From: Takifugu bimaculatus
Lineage: Eukaryota > Chordata > Actinopteri > Tetraodontiformes > Tetraodontidae
Direction of reading: 5' to 3'
Assembly: GCA_004026145.2 (NCBI GenBank)
Contig: CP034994.1
Coordinates: 16,980,400 to 17,044,399, forward strand
DNA length: 64,000 nt
The translations under genes and the position numbers were made by a program. Of the stretch, positions 11,601 to 23,600 are shown piece after piece (the first letter of the stretch is position 1; every line of letters begins with the position of its first letter). Below the pieces are notes generated by a model that was not told the DNA's origin, made no database searches, and saw only the letters and a list, made by a program, of their open reading frames with translations.

Positions 11601-14600
11601 GAACTCCTCTTCAATTGCCCCACTGATCTCCACCGGCTGCAATCGAACAATACACCCACAAAAATCAACACCTGGTCTATATTCAGGTGTGTCCTGTCAT
11701 CTTTAGACTCAACACATAGTTACGAACAATATTTACAGTTACTCCAGTTATTTCCTATATTTATTGCAGTGTTCTTTTAGATACTCACCAACTTGATTTC
11801 TCCATTACCCACAATGGCGCTAAACTCGCTCAGGTCCCTCATCAGACCGTTCAGGACATCAGCGATGCGTTTCCTCTGCTGACCACTTACTTCCTGCATA
11901 CGAGACAGCTCTGCTTCCAGCTCCATCAGACTGGCCTGTTAGCCAGAACATGAGGAGACACAAGATAAAGATTAGCCAAGCAGTGTTTAATGCAGGAAGA
12001 ACGAACACACATCTGTCCACAGAGAAAGGATCTAATATACATTATTTACCCCATTTATTTTCAATAATGCCAACAGTATTTCCCATTAAAGGCCTCTACT
12101 CTACTGCTCTGCTACAGGTGCTCTTCATCGGTTCCACCGCCTCCCATCTACTAATTTCTTTCTACCTCACATTCACTCCATTCCTAAGCTCACGCACCAT
12201 TTTCTGGGAGAGCTGGTCAGCCAGGAGCTGATTCTGCAGGCCTTTCTCCTCCACCTCCTGGCTCTTCTGGTCATAGTTGATGGCCAGCTCCTCCAGAGCC
12301 TGCAGCACCTCCTTCACCTCAGCCTTGGCACAGTCACTTTCCACCTGCAGCCTGCCCAGTTCAGCCTGGACCTTGTCTCCATCTCCCCTGGAAGAGGCCA
12401 GCAGCTATAGGCAGAGAGAGGGGACCATTCAGGGAGGCCCAGGGAACAGTTGGGTGTTCATCTGTGTGTGCTAATTGTGTGCTCTGACCTCATCCTGGTC
12501 CAGCATCTGCTGCTTCAACTTCTCCACCAACTGACATTGGAGGTTGATCTCATCATCCTGCGTAAATGAGACGCTGACTCAAGTGCCAACATGACTAATA
12601 TCCAGGCTACATAAATTAATGAGTATGTTTCCCAGATATGAATGTCTAATTATGGAACCATACAAGAGAGTATATAAGAGTTTATACTGCTAGATAATAG
12701 GTCACTTGAACCAACGGGACATTCATTTTTCCACGGGATGAATGATCTTAGACCAGTTTAGGATGTTTTCTTTATCTGTTTGTTTCACCTTGTCATCCAG
12801 CTGCTTGTACAACTTGCGGATCTCCTCCTCATACTTCTGCCGCTCCTCCTCGGAAATGCGAACAACAATGGAGGAGGTGTCATTGTCCAAAATTGGGCGC
12901 TGCTCCGTGGTCTCAATCCGGTTAACCACGTTGGATGTGGTGCGCTCGGTCTCTGGCACATCCTCTCCTGAAGAAACACACAGGGAAAAGTTCCGTTAAC
13001 GACATCAACATCTACTAGAAGGCCGTCAGGCTGAGCCGGCATCTCACCGTTTCTCCAGCGATTGAGCTCAGCCTCCAGCTTCTGAATGGTGTCCTTCATC
13101 GTCTTGTTCTTCTCCTTCTCCTTCTCATACTTCCTCTTCCACTGCTCGGCTGTCAGCTCCAGGTTAATAGAGGCAGTGTTCCTGATGGTCTTGGCGCTGT
13201 GAAATTAGTAAAAAAAAGAATTGTACATTGAACATTTACAGCAAATCTTTATTTTGATGTGTTGACTGGATAATCTGTACCGTTGACCAAACATCAGAGT
13301 GGATTTGGTCTCTGCTTCATTGTAGCTGGAGGGAGAGCAGCAGATGAACATGGTCGTGCGACAGTTCCCTCCCAGGGAGTCCTGCAGGATGCGGGTCATT
13401 TTGCTGTCCCTGTATGGCACGTGACTCTTCTGCCAAAGGAGAGGAAAGAAAAAAGGATCGGAAAGGAAGAAGACAAAAATTCTAGTCTAGTTTTGCAGCA
13501 AGTCACCAAGAAGATTAAATTCATCTAAAAACTGCAGTTAGTGGAAAAAGAAGATGGATGTGGGTATTTATTAAAAGAGGGACTATAAAGAAATGTTGAG
13601 AACAGGCATCAACATGATGAGGGGTTAATAATGTTCTACTTCTGCATTGTTTACTCGTAAGGATATAGAGGTAACCCTAACCGTGCCCTCAGCCAAAGCA
13701 GAGATGACATTCCCCAGAGCAGAGAGAGACTTGTTGATATTCTTTGCCTCATCCAGGACTGCCCCAGCAGCGCCTGTCTTGCTGACCTGGAAGAAGAGGG
13801 GCAATAAGACTTGAGCAGTGTCACCAAGCAGTTAAAACTCCTGGTTGGCGTTGAGTCAGACACCGGTTCACTGCACACGCTCTTACCTTCTCGCTGCCAG
13901 CCAGATCCACCAGGTACAGTTTCCCACTCAGTTTCTGCTCCGTTTCCACATGTTCCTGCTTGATGTTAATCAGAAAGATGCTGTGGCTGCGGGAACTGTG
14001 CTCATTCATGTCTACACAAAACAGAAGGCAACCCTTTAGAAGGTTAAACACAGGTCACTCCTGCTTTTGTTATGTGAGAAAATGAGTATTTATGTTGCCG
14101 TGTGTGTAACTGCCCACATATTTCTGCACAACCAACCTGGGATGCTAATGCAGCAGAGGGATATTACAGTATTATTGGAATAAACAACACTAATCCAATT
14201 GTCGGCTGCTCTCCTTACATACGGTAAGTTCAGGTTTCTCTGCAGATGGTATCTGAGGACACCGTCTCAGTGTCTGCAGAGTGTTGGTCCATTAGACCGT
14301 CATCAACTCTGAGCACTGTGAGTCATCAGAACTCAACTAGAAAACAATGTAAAACAATGGAGACCACACAAAACTGCAAATTTGATCTCGTCCCCTGTCG
14401 CAGTCGGGCGTTGTTTTAATATAAAGTATTTTACATCTATAAGAAAACATGTGTGCAAGACTTTTGAGTTATGCTGCATAAAACCGCAACTAACCTCTTA
14501 TTCCATTTCAGCTGTCTGTGCCCTAAATGCTCATAAATACACTCCAGTATTTGTTATTTCGCACTAATGTGTAAAACACCAGTTAAATGAAAACATCAAT

Positions 14601-17595
14601 CTCAGCAGGCTTTTGTCATTTTGCTGAATGTGATTAAGAAGTGAAGCAGGGAATGAACAGGACCCATTAATGTCCGCAGCTCATAATGTATGGAATAAAA
14701 TGTCCCCTGGAGGCAACTCGATGAATGAATATCATAATAGAACAATTTCAGTTTGTCCATAATGGTCTGTTTTGATTTGTGGAAATGATGAAAGTCTGAT
14801 GAAACCACTGATATATTCAGGCAAGAAACGATGGATTGACACTGAAAAGCATCCAGATGATGCCTTTTAGTGAAAGTGAGACGAGTTTCTTCTGTCACAA
14901 AATCAATACACTGCACCGAAGTAAAGGGGGCCACATGATGTATATGTCACCCTCAGGGTTTCTCATTACACTGATGGTGAATTTTCAACTTGTAATCCTG
15001 CAGAACTGAGCTGCTGTTTATTAACTTTGAAGGTGTTAATAAATGCAAGAGGGAGGACTGTTTCTCATAGCCACTAAAGCCACTTTTCATCTGGCAGAGA
15101 CGTTGCTCCATTTTGTTTCTTTGACAGCGAATCTTCTTGTAATAACGAGTACTGGGGCTTTAATATTGCAGCCCCCGGAAATATTACATAACTTGAGCCA
15201 ACAAGAAGGCTGCATCAGCCGTCACATCACGCGAGAGTAATGAGCTCTGAGTGCAACTGAGGCACCAAAGACAATCTACAGTAGATTTACTTAAAAAATA
15301 AAATAAAATAAAAACACTCCATATGTACCGCAAAAACCGTGTTTCAGCAGGAGATAAACACTCACTGGTAACAGCAACATGGCGGTTGGATTTGCCCTCA
15401 TCGATCACATCCATAACCTCCTCTGGGCTGGAAACAAAACGCTCGGTGCAGCCCTGAGCACAAGACGAGCCAGATGATGTTAGAAGAGGCTAATATGACG
15501 CTGCTACTGACAAATATTTATCAAACTAACCTTAACAAACGGCACCCTGTTCTTATCTTCATGGACGGACAGGTTGGTCTTTGTCACTGAGGAGGACAAA
15601 GAGATTTAAAACAACGTGTGGAATATTTACAGGACACATGCGGGAGATTCAGATGCTGCCGCTGGCCACTCACCATCCAGGAGGTCACGGATTTTATCCA
15701 TATAGATTTCAAAATATGAAACCTGGAAACCCCACGATACAATATGAGTGTTAGTTCTGTTTAGACACACACATACAGACACAAAAAGGGACAAAAACAC
15801 CACCTTGATGTGGAATTCCAGGTTTTCGTCCATTGCAAAGATGTGGTTGAAAATGTCCTCAGCGATGCGAGGGATGATGCCCATCTGGTGAGGGTCGTGC
15901 AGCTTGCCCTGAAACGGAAACTCACAGTTACAAATGGGAGGAGGACGGCGATCGCTGTCAGGAAACAGAAGAAATGCATTTAAAAGAACCTAAGGATACT
16001 AATAATATAGTAAAAACTCTATCTGTGCCTCCATAGTGTGAGTCTTCCCGGAGGAGGTTTGTCCATATGCGAAGATAGTGCCATTATATCCATACAGGAC
16101 ATCTGTGAGGAGGACAGGAGAGGACGTAAAACCACTGCACGTCATCCACGTGTGAGGCGTTCACCGCCTGGCTCCGGCCTACCTTTCACGATCTGCTTGG
16201 CACAGGTGTTGTACACCTGTTCCTGGGTGGTGTTGGTGGGAAACACGCGATCAAAGGAAAAGGTCTTCCCCTGTGGAGAGCACAGACATCATGGGTCAGG
16301 ATGCTGCAGTCGTTTAAGCATTTCAAGCTGATAGAGAAATAACACAAACGAGTGCAACTGTGCTCATCAGTAAGATCGAAGACAGACACAAGGACTTTAA
16401 ATTGGTCTGTTGGAGCAGGAAAAAACTTGCTGATTTATGACTGATTATTTTGAATTCAGGAACAGAGTCAGACCTCAGTCTGATTACATGGATACCTTTA
16501 TTCTCTTTCCTTATATCTGTGTGTATTCCTTACTCTCGTTATTATCATAGGTCGGGGGTCCACAGTGCTCGGAGCCATCTCTCATCATCATCAAGCTAAA
16601 AATGACATCATCCCCATCAGATGCTTCAATTCCACTTAATTTCTACGAAATTGGACACTACAAGGCAAACCAACAAAAAACCCCACAGGTTTTGTCATTT
16701 ATCTGGAATCACCTTAGCCTTAAATTGTACAAGCTAAATCCCCATATTGTACTTTAGACCACTGAGATCTACAAAAACAGAAATATGTCCTTCTGTGACA
16801 CACGGAGGGGTGAGTCAGCCCTGGTTAATCCAGTTAATCAAAACCCCGAACGTCCCACATGAAAGGTTGAGGAGAGTGCGGCTGCTAAACATCCGCCTCA
16901 GCATGAGGCACATCTGGGAGCACAAAGAAACTGATTCATCCAAGAGACAATCAGTCCAGGAGAGAGGGAGGAGGAACGGGAAGTGATGGGAGGACAGATA
17001 AGACCAGGAGTCGCGCTCGAGCAGCAGAAGAGAATGAAAACTCTGGCGAATGTAGAAAAAAGACAGATGAAAACAGAGACGAGAGGAATCGGGACAGTCG
17101 GTGTCGCGTGAGTTCGCCGGGTAGCATCGACCCACTCTGTCAGCAGTCGGGTGACACGGATTTCTCCCCTGTCACGGTGAGAGGGGAGAGGGGAAGGACA
17201 AGATGTTTCCATCATGGCTGGGAAGGTTTCAGCATTGATCGCTTCTCTTTAGCCTTTCCTCAGGTATCAGATATCTCACAGGCAGCACCACAATCAGAAA
17301 ACCTCACACAAGCTTCAGGTTTGGGCAAAGAAGCTAGAGAGAGTCTGAAAGATAATCTGAAATGTAGCCATGAAGCACAGAAATTGTTCAATAATTCAGC
17401 TCAAAGAAGGAGCTGGGTTCCCAACAAAATGGCTCGAAAAAAACAACTCGATTTTCCCAGAAATATTTTAGGTGACTTCTTGTTGTTTTTTTAAATCTGA
17501 GGACAGACACAACATTATATGGGCATTGCTCTCAATGTCTGCTACAAAGGTGACATCATGATGCCACCATCATGAACACCTTTCAATGGGCTCCA

Positions 17596-17656
<61 letters not shown>

Positions 17657-18130
17657 TATCAGTATCAGTATCAGTGAGGAAAATACAGTTATAATAAACT
17701 GTGCAGCACTAAGAATGAGATTAAGAATTTAGAAAACATGGTTAGAATAACAACAATAGGACTTGGCATCCAGAAGATGTATCTGAATCAAGAGGCGCAA
17801 AAACAGGCCTGTTTGCGCACTTGTCCCTGCATGAGGCCTCCGTGCGCGCATGTTTGCCTTCTGTCCCGTTACAGACAAATCACTGACTCGGGTTCAAATG
17901 TGCGTTATTCTGTGTGGTGCGGGTGCAGCCCTGGCCCGGGGCCCATCCCGAGCGATGGTTTATTGATGAGGGGCCTGGACGCACAATCGAGCGTTACTCA
18001 CCCCGACAACGACGCTGTCGTCTCCTTGGAATTTGGGGAGAAACAGATCTCCGCGCACCACCTCCGACTGGTTGAGAGGGCGAAAGCGACACAGCACTTT
18101 TATGTTGCACTCAGCTGGGACGTCGGCCAT
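8697..18130 (-). CDS. kif5a: Kinesin-1 heavy chain KIF5A, complete coding region
   Basis: Plus-end microtubule motor for neuronal axonal cargo transport. There are 28 coding exons with matching phases (high-low): 18130-18002, 16270-16183, 16102-16029, 15908-15804, 15722-15674, 15586-15531, 15453-15366, 14011-13887, 13786-13682, 13429-13281, 13196-13048, 12967-12789, 12557-12489, 12404-12198, 11935-11789, 11636-11448, 11349-11232, 11152-11091, 10939-10830, 10693-10592, 10438-10378, 10280-10209, 10104-10000, 9883-9667, 9593-9419, 9307-9252, 9038-8999, 8754-8697. The sum is 3084 nt, or 1027 aa (human KIF5A is 1032). Motor: P-loop GQTSSGKT at 86-93, switch I SSRSH at 202-206, switch II DLAGSE at 232-237. 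The stalk is coiled coil. The tail has the autoinhibitory QIAKP at about 917-921. The C-terminus QETAAS and the extended tail separate it from KIF5B and KIF5C. The start is MADVPAECNIKVLCRFRP. Exon 3 ends at a GC donor (see findings). Confidence 0.95.
17596..17652. repeat. (AAT)n microsatellite in kif5a intron 1
   Basis: About 19 uninterrupted trinucleotide units within the largest kif5a intron (16271-18001). Confidence 0.95.
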
Positions 18131-20646
18131 TGCGCAGATTCAGAGAGGAGGAGGATGCTGCTTCTGTGGGGAGGAAAGATGCTGCCGAAGGAGGCTGGAG
18201 GCGAATCACTTCCGAGCGGGGCCTGAACAGACGGTCCAAATAAACGACTCACGAGCAGTCCGCACAGACTCTGAGGAAGGTAGATAGTTTCGGATGGTTT
18301 AGCCCAGGAGGGGAGATAGAAAGCCTGGGAGTCGTTCCTACGCAGCAGGATGGTGGTGGTGGTGGTGGGGTTTTTTTTCGTCGCAGTGAGGCGGACTAAA
18401 CGAGACGCAAAGCCCGATGAGAGCCAGCCTACATCATCAAAACAAGCAGCCCCGGTGGTGTTATCGCTCCCTCCGTTTGAGCCCGTGCGTCTCTGCTGTG
18501 GTCGCTTCTTTGGTTGCGACGGCTGTCCTGCGTCTGGCCGGCTGAAGGTGAGATGCTGCGGGAAGGACAGTGAGGGAGAAGCCTGCCGATGGGTCAGCTA
18601 CGCCCGCCACAGCGCCCCCTAGCGGCCCGTCAGGGATGGGCGTTGTCTGCATCCGTCTCTTTAAAGAGGCTCCCCAGCATCACCAGCATCACCAGCATCA
18701 CCAGCCCAGCTCCCTCAGGCAGACAAGCAGGACAGTTCTGGGATGTCTTCATCATCTGTAGCAGCTGTGGTGACGAATTAAACGTTTCAATGGCAACTTC
18801 AAAATAACCCGGAATTTCACTTCAGCAAAAATAATTCACAGCATTTTCCAGACAGGAAAAAACGTTTCCTCGTACACAATTGGTTTATTGTTTAAATTAT
18901 TTTCTAGGGTTATTATGACATCAGTTTATTGGGAAAATAAGGAGTTTTATAATTTTGAATTTAAACTGAATGGGTGTTCCTTACTAATATAGTTTTGTAT
19001 ATTAATTACGTAATTAGAAGAGGTAAAAAAATTTAAAAAAAACTTACCTGAGTACCATTTCACAAATTTCAGGCAGCACAAAACAGTTATATAATTTTTT
19101 GTAAATAGTTTAATATTAAATAAAAAAAGACCCATATAAAAAGAAAGCTACAGTCCACAATTTAATTGGCTTTTTTTTAAACAAAATATTGAAAGCATGG
19201 GGTAGAATGAGAAAATAATTACAATTCCCAGAAAACTCACAATTCAATGTTTTCTCTTGTCTCTTTCTCTAACAATATAAAATCAAAATAAAACACATTA
19301 ACTGTACATATGTACAAATGTAGAAATTGCATAATTTGCTTTCGATTTTCACAATTTTTAATTATTAGGTTCTATTACAGTTAGAGATTCTAGTACTTTG
19401 GGGGCAGACAGTGTTGAGGAGGTCAGTCAAATAAGGAAACAGAAGTGGGAGGATTGGACTCCAAATCCACAGTAAGACACAGATCTAACAGATAAACCTA
19501 AGACAAAATTAAACCGAACATTTTAAGGTTTCCATTTAATGGACTGCATGTATCAAGTCGGAACCCTGGAAATGTGGCTCTGATTTAACGCTTACTTCAG
19601 ACACTTGTCTCGGCGAGGGCTAAACGCGAGTTAAGAGTGGATGAGTTTCCATTACAGCGACGCAGGACGTGACAGGTAAATGTTTGGTTCATCAGGTGTT
19701 CCAGACGCTCGCATGAAAAACAGAACGTTACCAGATGTTCCCCTGACTGGTGATCCTGGTGACGTAGCTAACTAATGACGACGTTCCAAAATAGGAATCT
19801 AGATTTAAATAATTGTTTTCACAGTTTATAAAATTTCTAGTGAGGATCTAATAAAGCAACATCTCACATGACATGTGGACTCGTGATAAAAAGTTATTAG
19901 AGCACAAAGAATCCAGATCTGGTCGAAGCATATTTAGGCTGTTTTAAAGAGTAATGAAGAAAAAAAGAAAGGAAAAAAAATCAAGTCTGTTCCTTCTTTT
20001 ATTCCCTTGATGCTCCTCTGTGAGTCTTTTTGGATGCATTGGTGACATAAGACCACTGATTCTGAACAGAAGAGGAAGGATGTGTTGAACAGACAAGGTC
20101 TTGTTGACTGAAAGGACATTAAATTCAGCTAAGAGTGTGACAGTGTGGGGTCAGCAATAGCTCTGATGACCCACACACGTGACACAACACACACACTTTC
20201 ATACATGTACAGACACACTTTGAACAGGGAGCATCGTTCAAGTAGATGGGCTTTATCCTGACTCACAGTAACACACTGATGAGAGCAAAACAGTACTCGT
20301 TTCTGTATTTTCACTGATACAACTAACACCGACCATTATCAACAGACCTTTTCTCACAGTGTCAAGCAACCATTATTATGAGCTAAAAAGAAGAGCCAGG
20401 TGAAAAAGCATCCATTCAATGCATCTTTAGCTTTATTTCCGCACATTATTTTTAGACTAGATCTCTACTATGTGTTTCCCCCATAGTGGTTCCCATAACA
20501 ATGGTTGACATGACAATGACATGTATTAGTGCAGCTAATTTCAAATAAAAAGTCTCAACAGTGGTGATTATGGTGGAGGAGGAGAAGAGAATCATCTGGC
20601 CACCTTTGACTGGTTACCGGCTCAGACCGACGGCTCGCTCCACCAG
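18131..20646. other. kif5a upstream region and mbd6 3' flank
   Basis: The first 500 bases or so are CpG-rich, as expected for the kif5a promoter and 5' UTR, and contain a short CATCACCAG minisatellite near 18676-18703. From about 18800 to 20640 the sequence is A/T-rich with no coding exon. It should hold the mbd6 3' UTR, with candidate minus-strand AATAAA signals near 20432 and 19997. No other gene seen. Confidence 0.5.
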
Positions 20647-23600
20647 TTACTGCCTCTGAGACCTGGCTCCTCGCCGCCTTCTGCCGCGCACGGACCTCTC
20701 GGGCTTCAGAAGAGCTGTCTGCAACAGAAACACAAATCCCGTCTTCGTTTCCAGCATATTGGCGAAGGCCTGCAAGACTTTGGATGAAAAAATATTGTGG
20801 AAAAGGCAGGAGGAATGCACCACAACTCACCACCACAAATGTGCAAAACACCTTTGAAACAATCCAGGTCTTAAAAATAAGTACTGTAATACTGGTGAGC
20901 CAAAAATAATTTAAAGATGTTCTACTGCTGATTAACTATTAAACCAAGTGCGTTACTGAGGACAAGCATGTCTTACTGTGGCCTTGGTTTCCTCTAGTGC
21001 TGTAGCATCCATATCTCTGAAGTCTTCTAAAACATTCTGCAGCCTGAGGCAGAAAGAAGAAAATTTTAAAGAGCGTGTTCATCGTTTCCCACAAGACGAC
21101 CTAAAATACAGGAGAGTGCATCTGCTAATTTTCCCTCCTCTCAAAAATGCAGTTTCAGGTTTCCTTTTTATTTTTGAGAAGCGTTTCAAAATAGTGATGA
21201 TGCAAACATTTAGCTATTGACAATGTTAACATTAACTTTAGTTCACAACAAGCTGAAAGATAAAATAACAGCAGCTGCTTGGTCTAGTTAGGTGCAACAT
21301 GCTACATGTGTGTTGACAATCCTATCATTAATAATTGATTATGCGATTAAAAAAAGAAATATCTGAAAATGGTGGACAAATACTGAGCCACAAACATCTC
21401 ATCTCCACTCATGTCATTTTGAGAAGCTTTTGAATTATTTTGTATCTCAACAGGAAACTGTAGCTGTAAAACCGATTGTGAAACATGCTTTTTATTATTG
21501 GATGGAAAATCCTTGAAGAATCTTAAGTGCAGCTTCTTGCCCGCTGCTCTTCAGTTAATAAGGAAACTTACGTTTGTTTCCGTTTCCTTCCTCTCCTGGC
21601 TCCACCCATTGTTCCTTCTTGATCCTTCACAGGTAAAGAGACCATTTTGAACATCATTATGAAATCAGATACATCTTGACAACACCAGATTCGTGGCTGC
21701 TCGCAGGCACTCACCCTTCCCTGTTCTCTGTGCAGCAACATCCTAGCTGTCTCCTCACTGGACACCCCATCCCTGGGACTTAGGTAGCCAACGTGATGAA
21801 GATGGCCCTCCCTGGCAACTTCTGCCTCCACATAAGGGTACACAGCAACCGCTGGCCCAGTGCAGTCTGTTTTAGTTTCCTCCAAATATGTTGATGGAAG
21901 AGGAGGCTCAGGGTGAGTATGTCCTTCTACCATGAGTGGTTTCCTTTGTAATGGTGGTGTAGACCCATCTTCAGTGGGTTTGGGTGTCCCCTGAGCTGGG
22001 GAATGGGCTGCTGCTTCAAGGCTGAGTCGGGACAGATCTGGGTTGCGGAGGGAGCAGGCTCGCCGTGGGCTGAGAGAGAGGGGGGCACTCGCCTGCGGAA
22101 GAGTCTGGACAGGGTTTGATGGAGAATGGCGCTCCGCAGGAAATGGAACCGGTGGTAAGGCACAGAAGGGTGAAGTGGGGTCTGACGGCCCCAAGTGGGC
22201 TCTATCTTCTTGCTCTTTAGCACTGACCTGAAGGAAGGAGGTATAAATCGTGTCCATGAAAGAGGTGTATGGATCAATAACAGACCTGCCCTCAGATACT
22301 CGTGGTGGAGGTGGGGTGGGCTCTGGGGCAGGAGCTGTGGGACTGGGAACCACCTCAGGAGCAATCTGAGGGTCTGGAATGCCTTTATGGGGAGTAGGAC
22401 TTTGTGATTCCTGTAGTGACACCGGCTTCTCTTCTTCTGATGGTGGTGCAAGATTTAGCTTGGGAAAAAAGAAAATAAAGTGAGGTGATCAAAAAAAAGA
22501 TGCTACAGTCATTGACATCACAACTGCTGTGAGTGCACAGCTTCTGCATTCATGACATTTATGGACCAGAACTTCAAAAAAATGTTTTCCAATAATAATT
22601 TTTATGTACATTAGCTTGTCACATTACTTAGATCCTTCTGCAGATCCTTGTCTAAGTTCCAATTAAACAAAAGTCACGTATACTTACAGTGGGTGTGAGC
22701 AACATTAAATGTTGCAACAAAGGTCAAAACAGCTTTGTGAAATGCAATATCATGTGGAACACATTTGATAATTTATTGGTTATTTTAAAACATATATATA
22801 TTTCAACAACAATTTTTTATGATGTAAATATAAAAATTCATTGAATCAATGCCAAACCTGACATTAGACTTCAGATGGTAGCATGGCAAGAATCTTTATT
22901 GAGCAAAATCGAGCTGTGACACCTACCTGTATATTGCTGAGTAGGTTCATGGCTCCATCAGGACCGTGCAGTAGAGGCATGCCCAAAGCAGAGGTCTGAA
23001 CTGGAGGCAAAAGAATAGAACCTGTGCCAATCCCCAACAAGCTGTGTAGGCCTGGGACAGCAGACAGATCTCCTACAAAGTCAAAGTGGATAGATTATAA
23101 AGTTTCACACTGTCCCAAGGTGCCAAGTTGAATTTTGGAAACCAAACATTTTCGAAGGTCAGCACAAACTCACCTAATACAGTAGGATTGAGCAAAGTGG
23201 GCAATAAATGTTGAAGAATTGGGTTATCCTTGCCTTGGAGTGGTAAAGGAATGAGGGTGTCGACACCAGCATCACCTGATACCTGTCAAGTCAATAAAGA
23301 TTAGCTTCAGCCATAACCATCGAGAAACAGTGAATGAGTTTAAGTTTCAATTTCTACACAGAGTTCAATGATTAAAACCTTTTTTTTTTTTTTTTTAAAT
23401 AAAGAACCACATGGAAACATATATATTGGAGGTAATGGCTTGAAAAGGAAGTTCATAATGAACAATTAGGGAAGCATACCTGAGGTTGGGAATGTTGGGT
23501 TTGCTGTGCAGGGGCTAAATGTGGGTGGGGAGATGAGTGAAGGTCAGCGGAGCTAAGGGCAGCAGTGAGCAAGGCAGGGCTGAGGGGTAGGAACGTGGCA

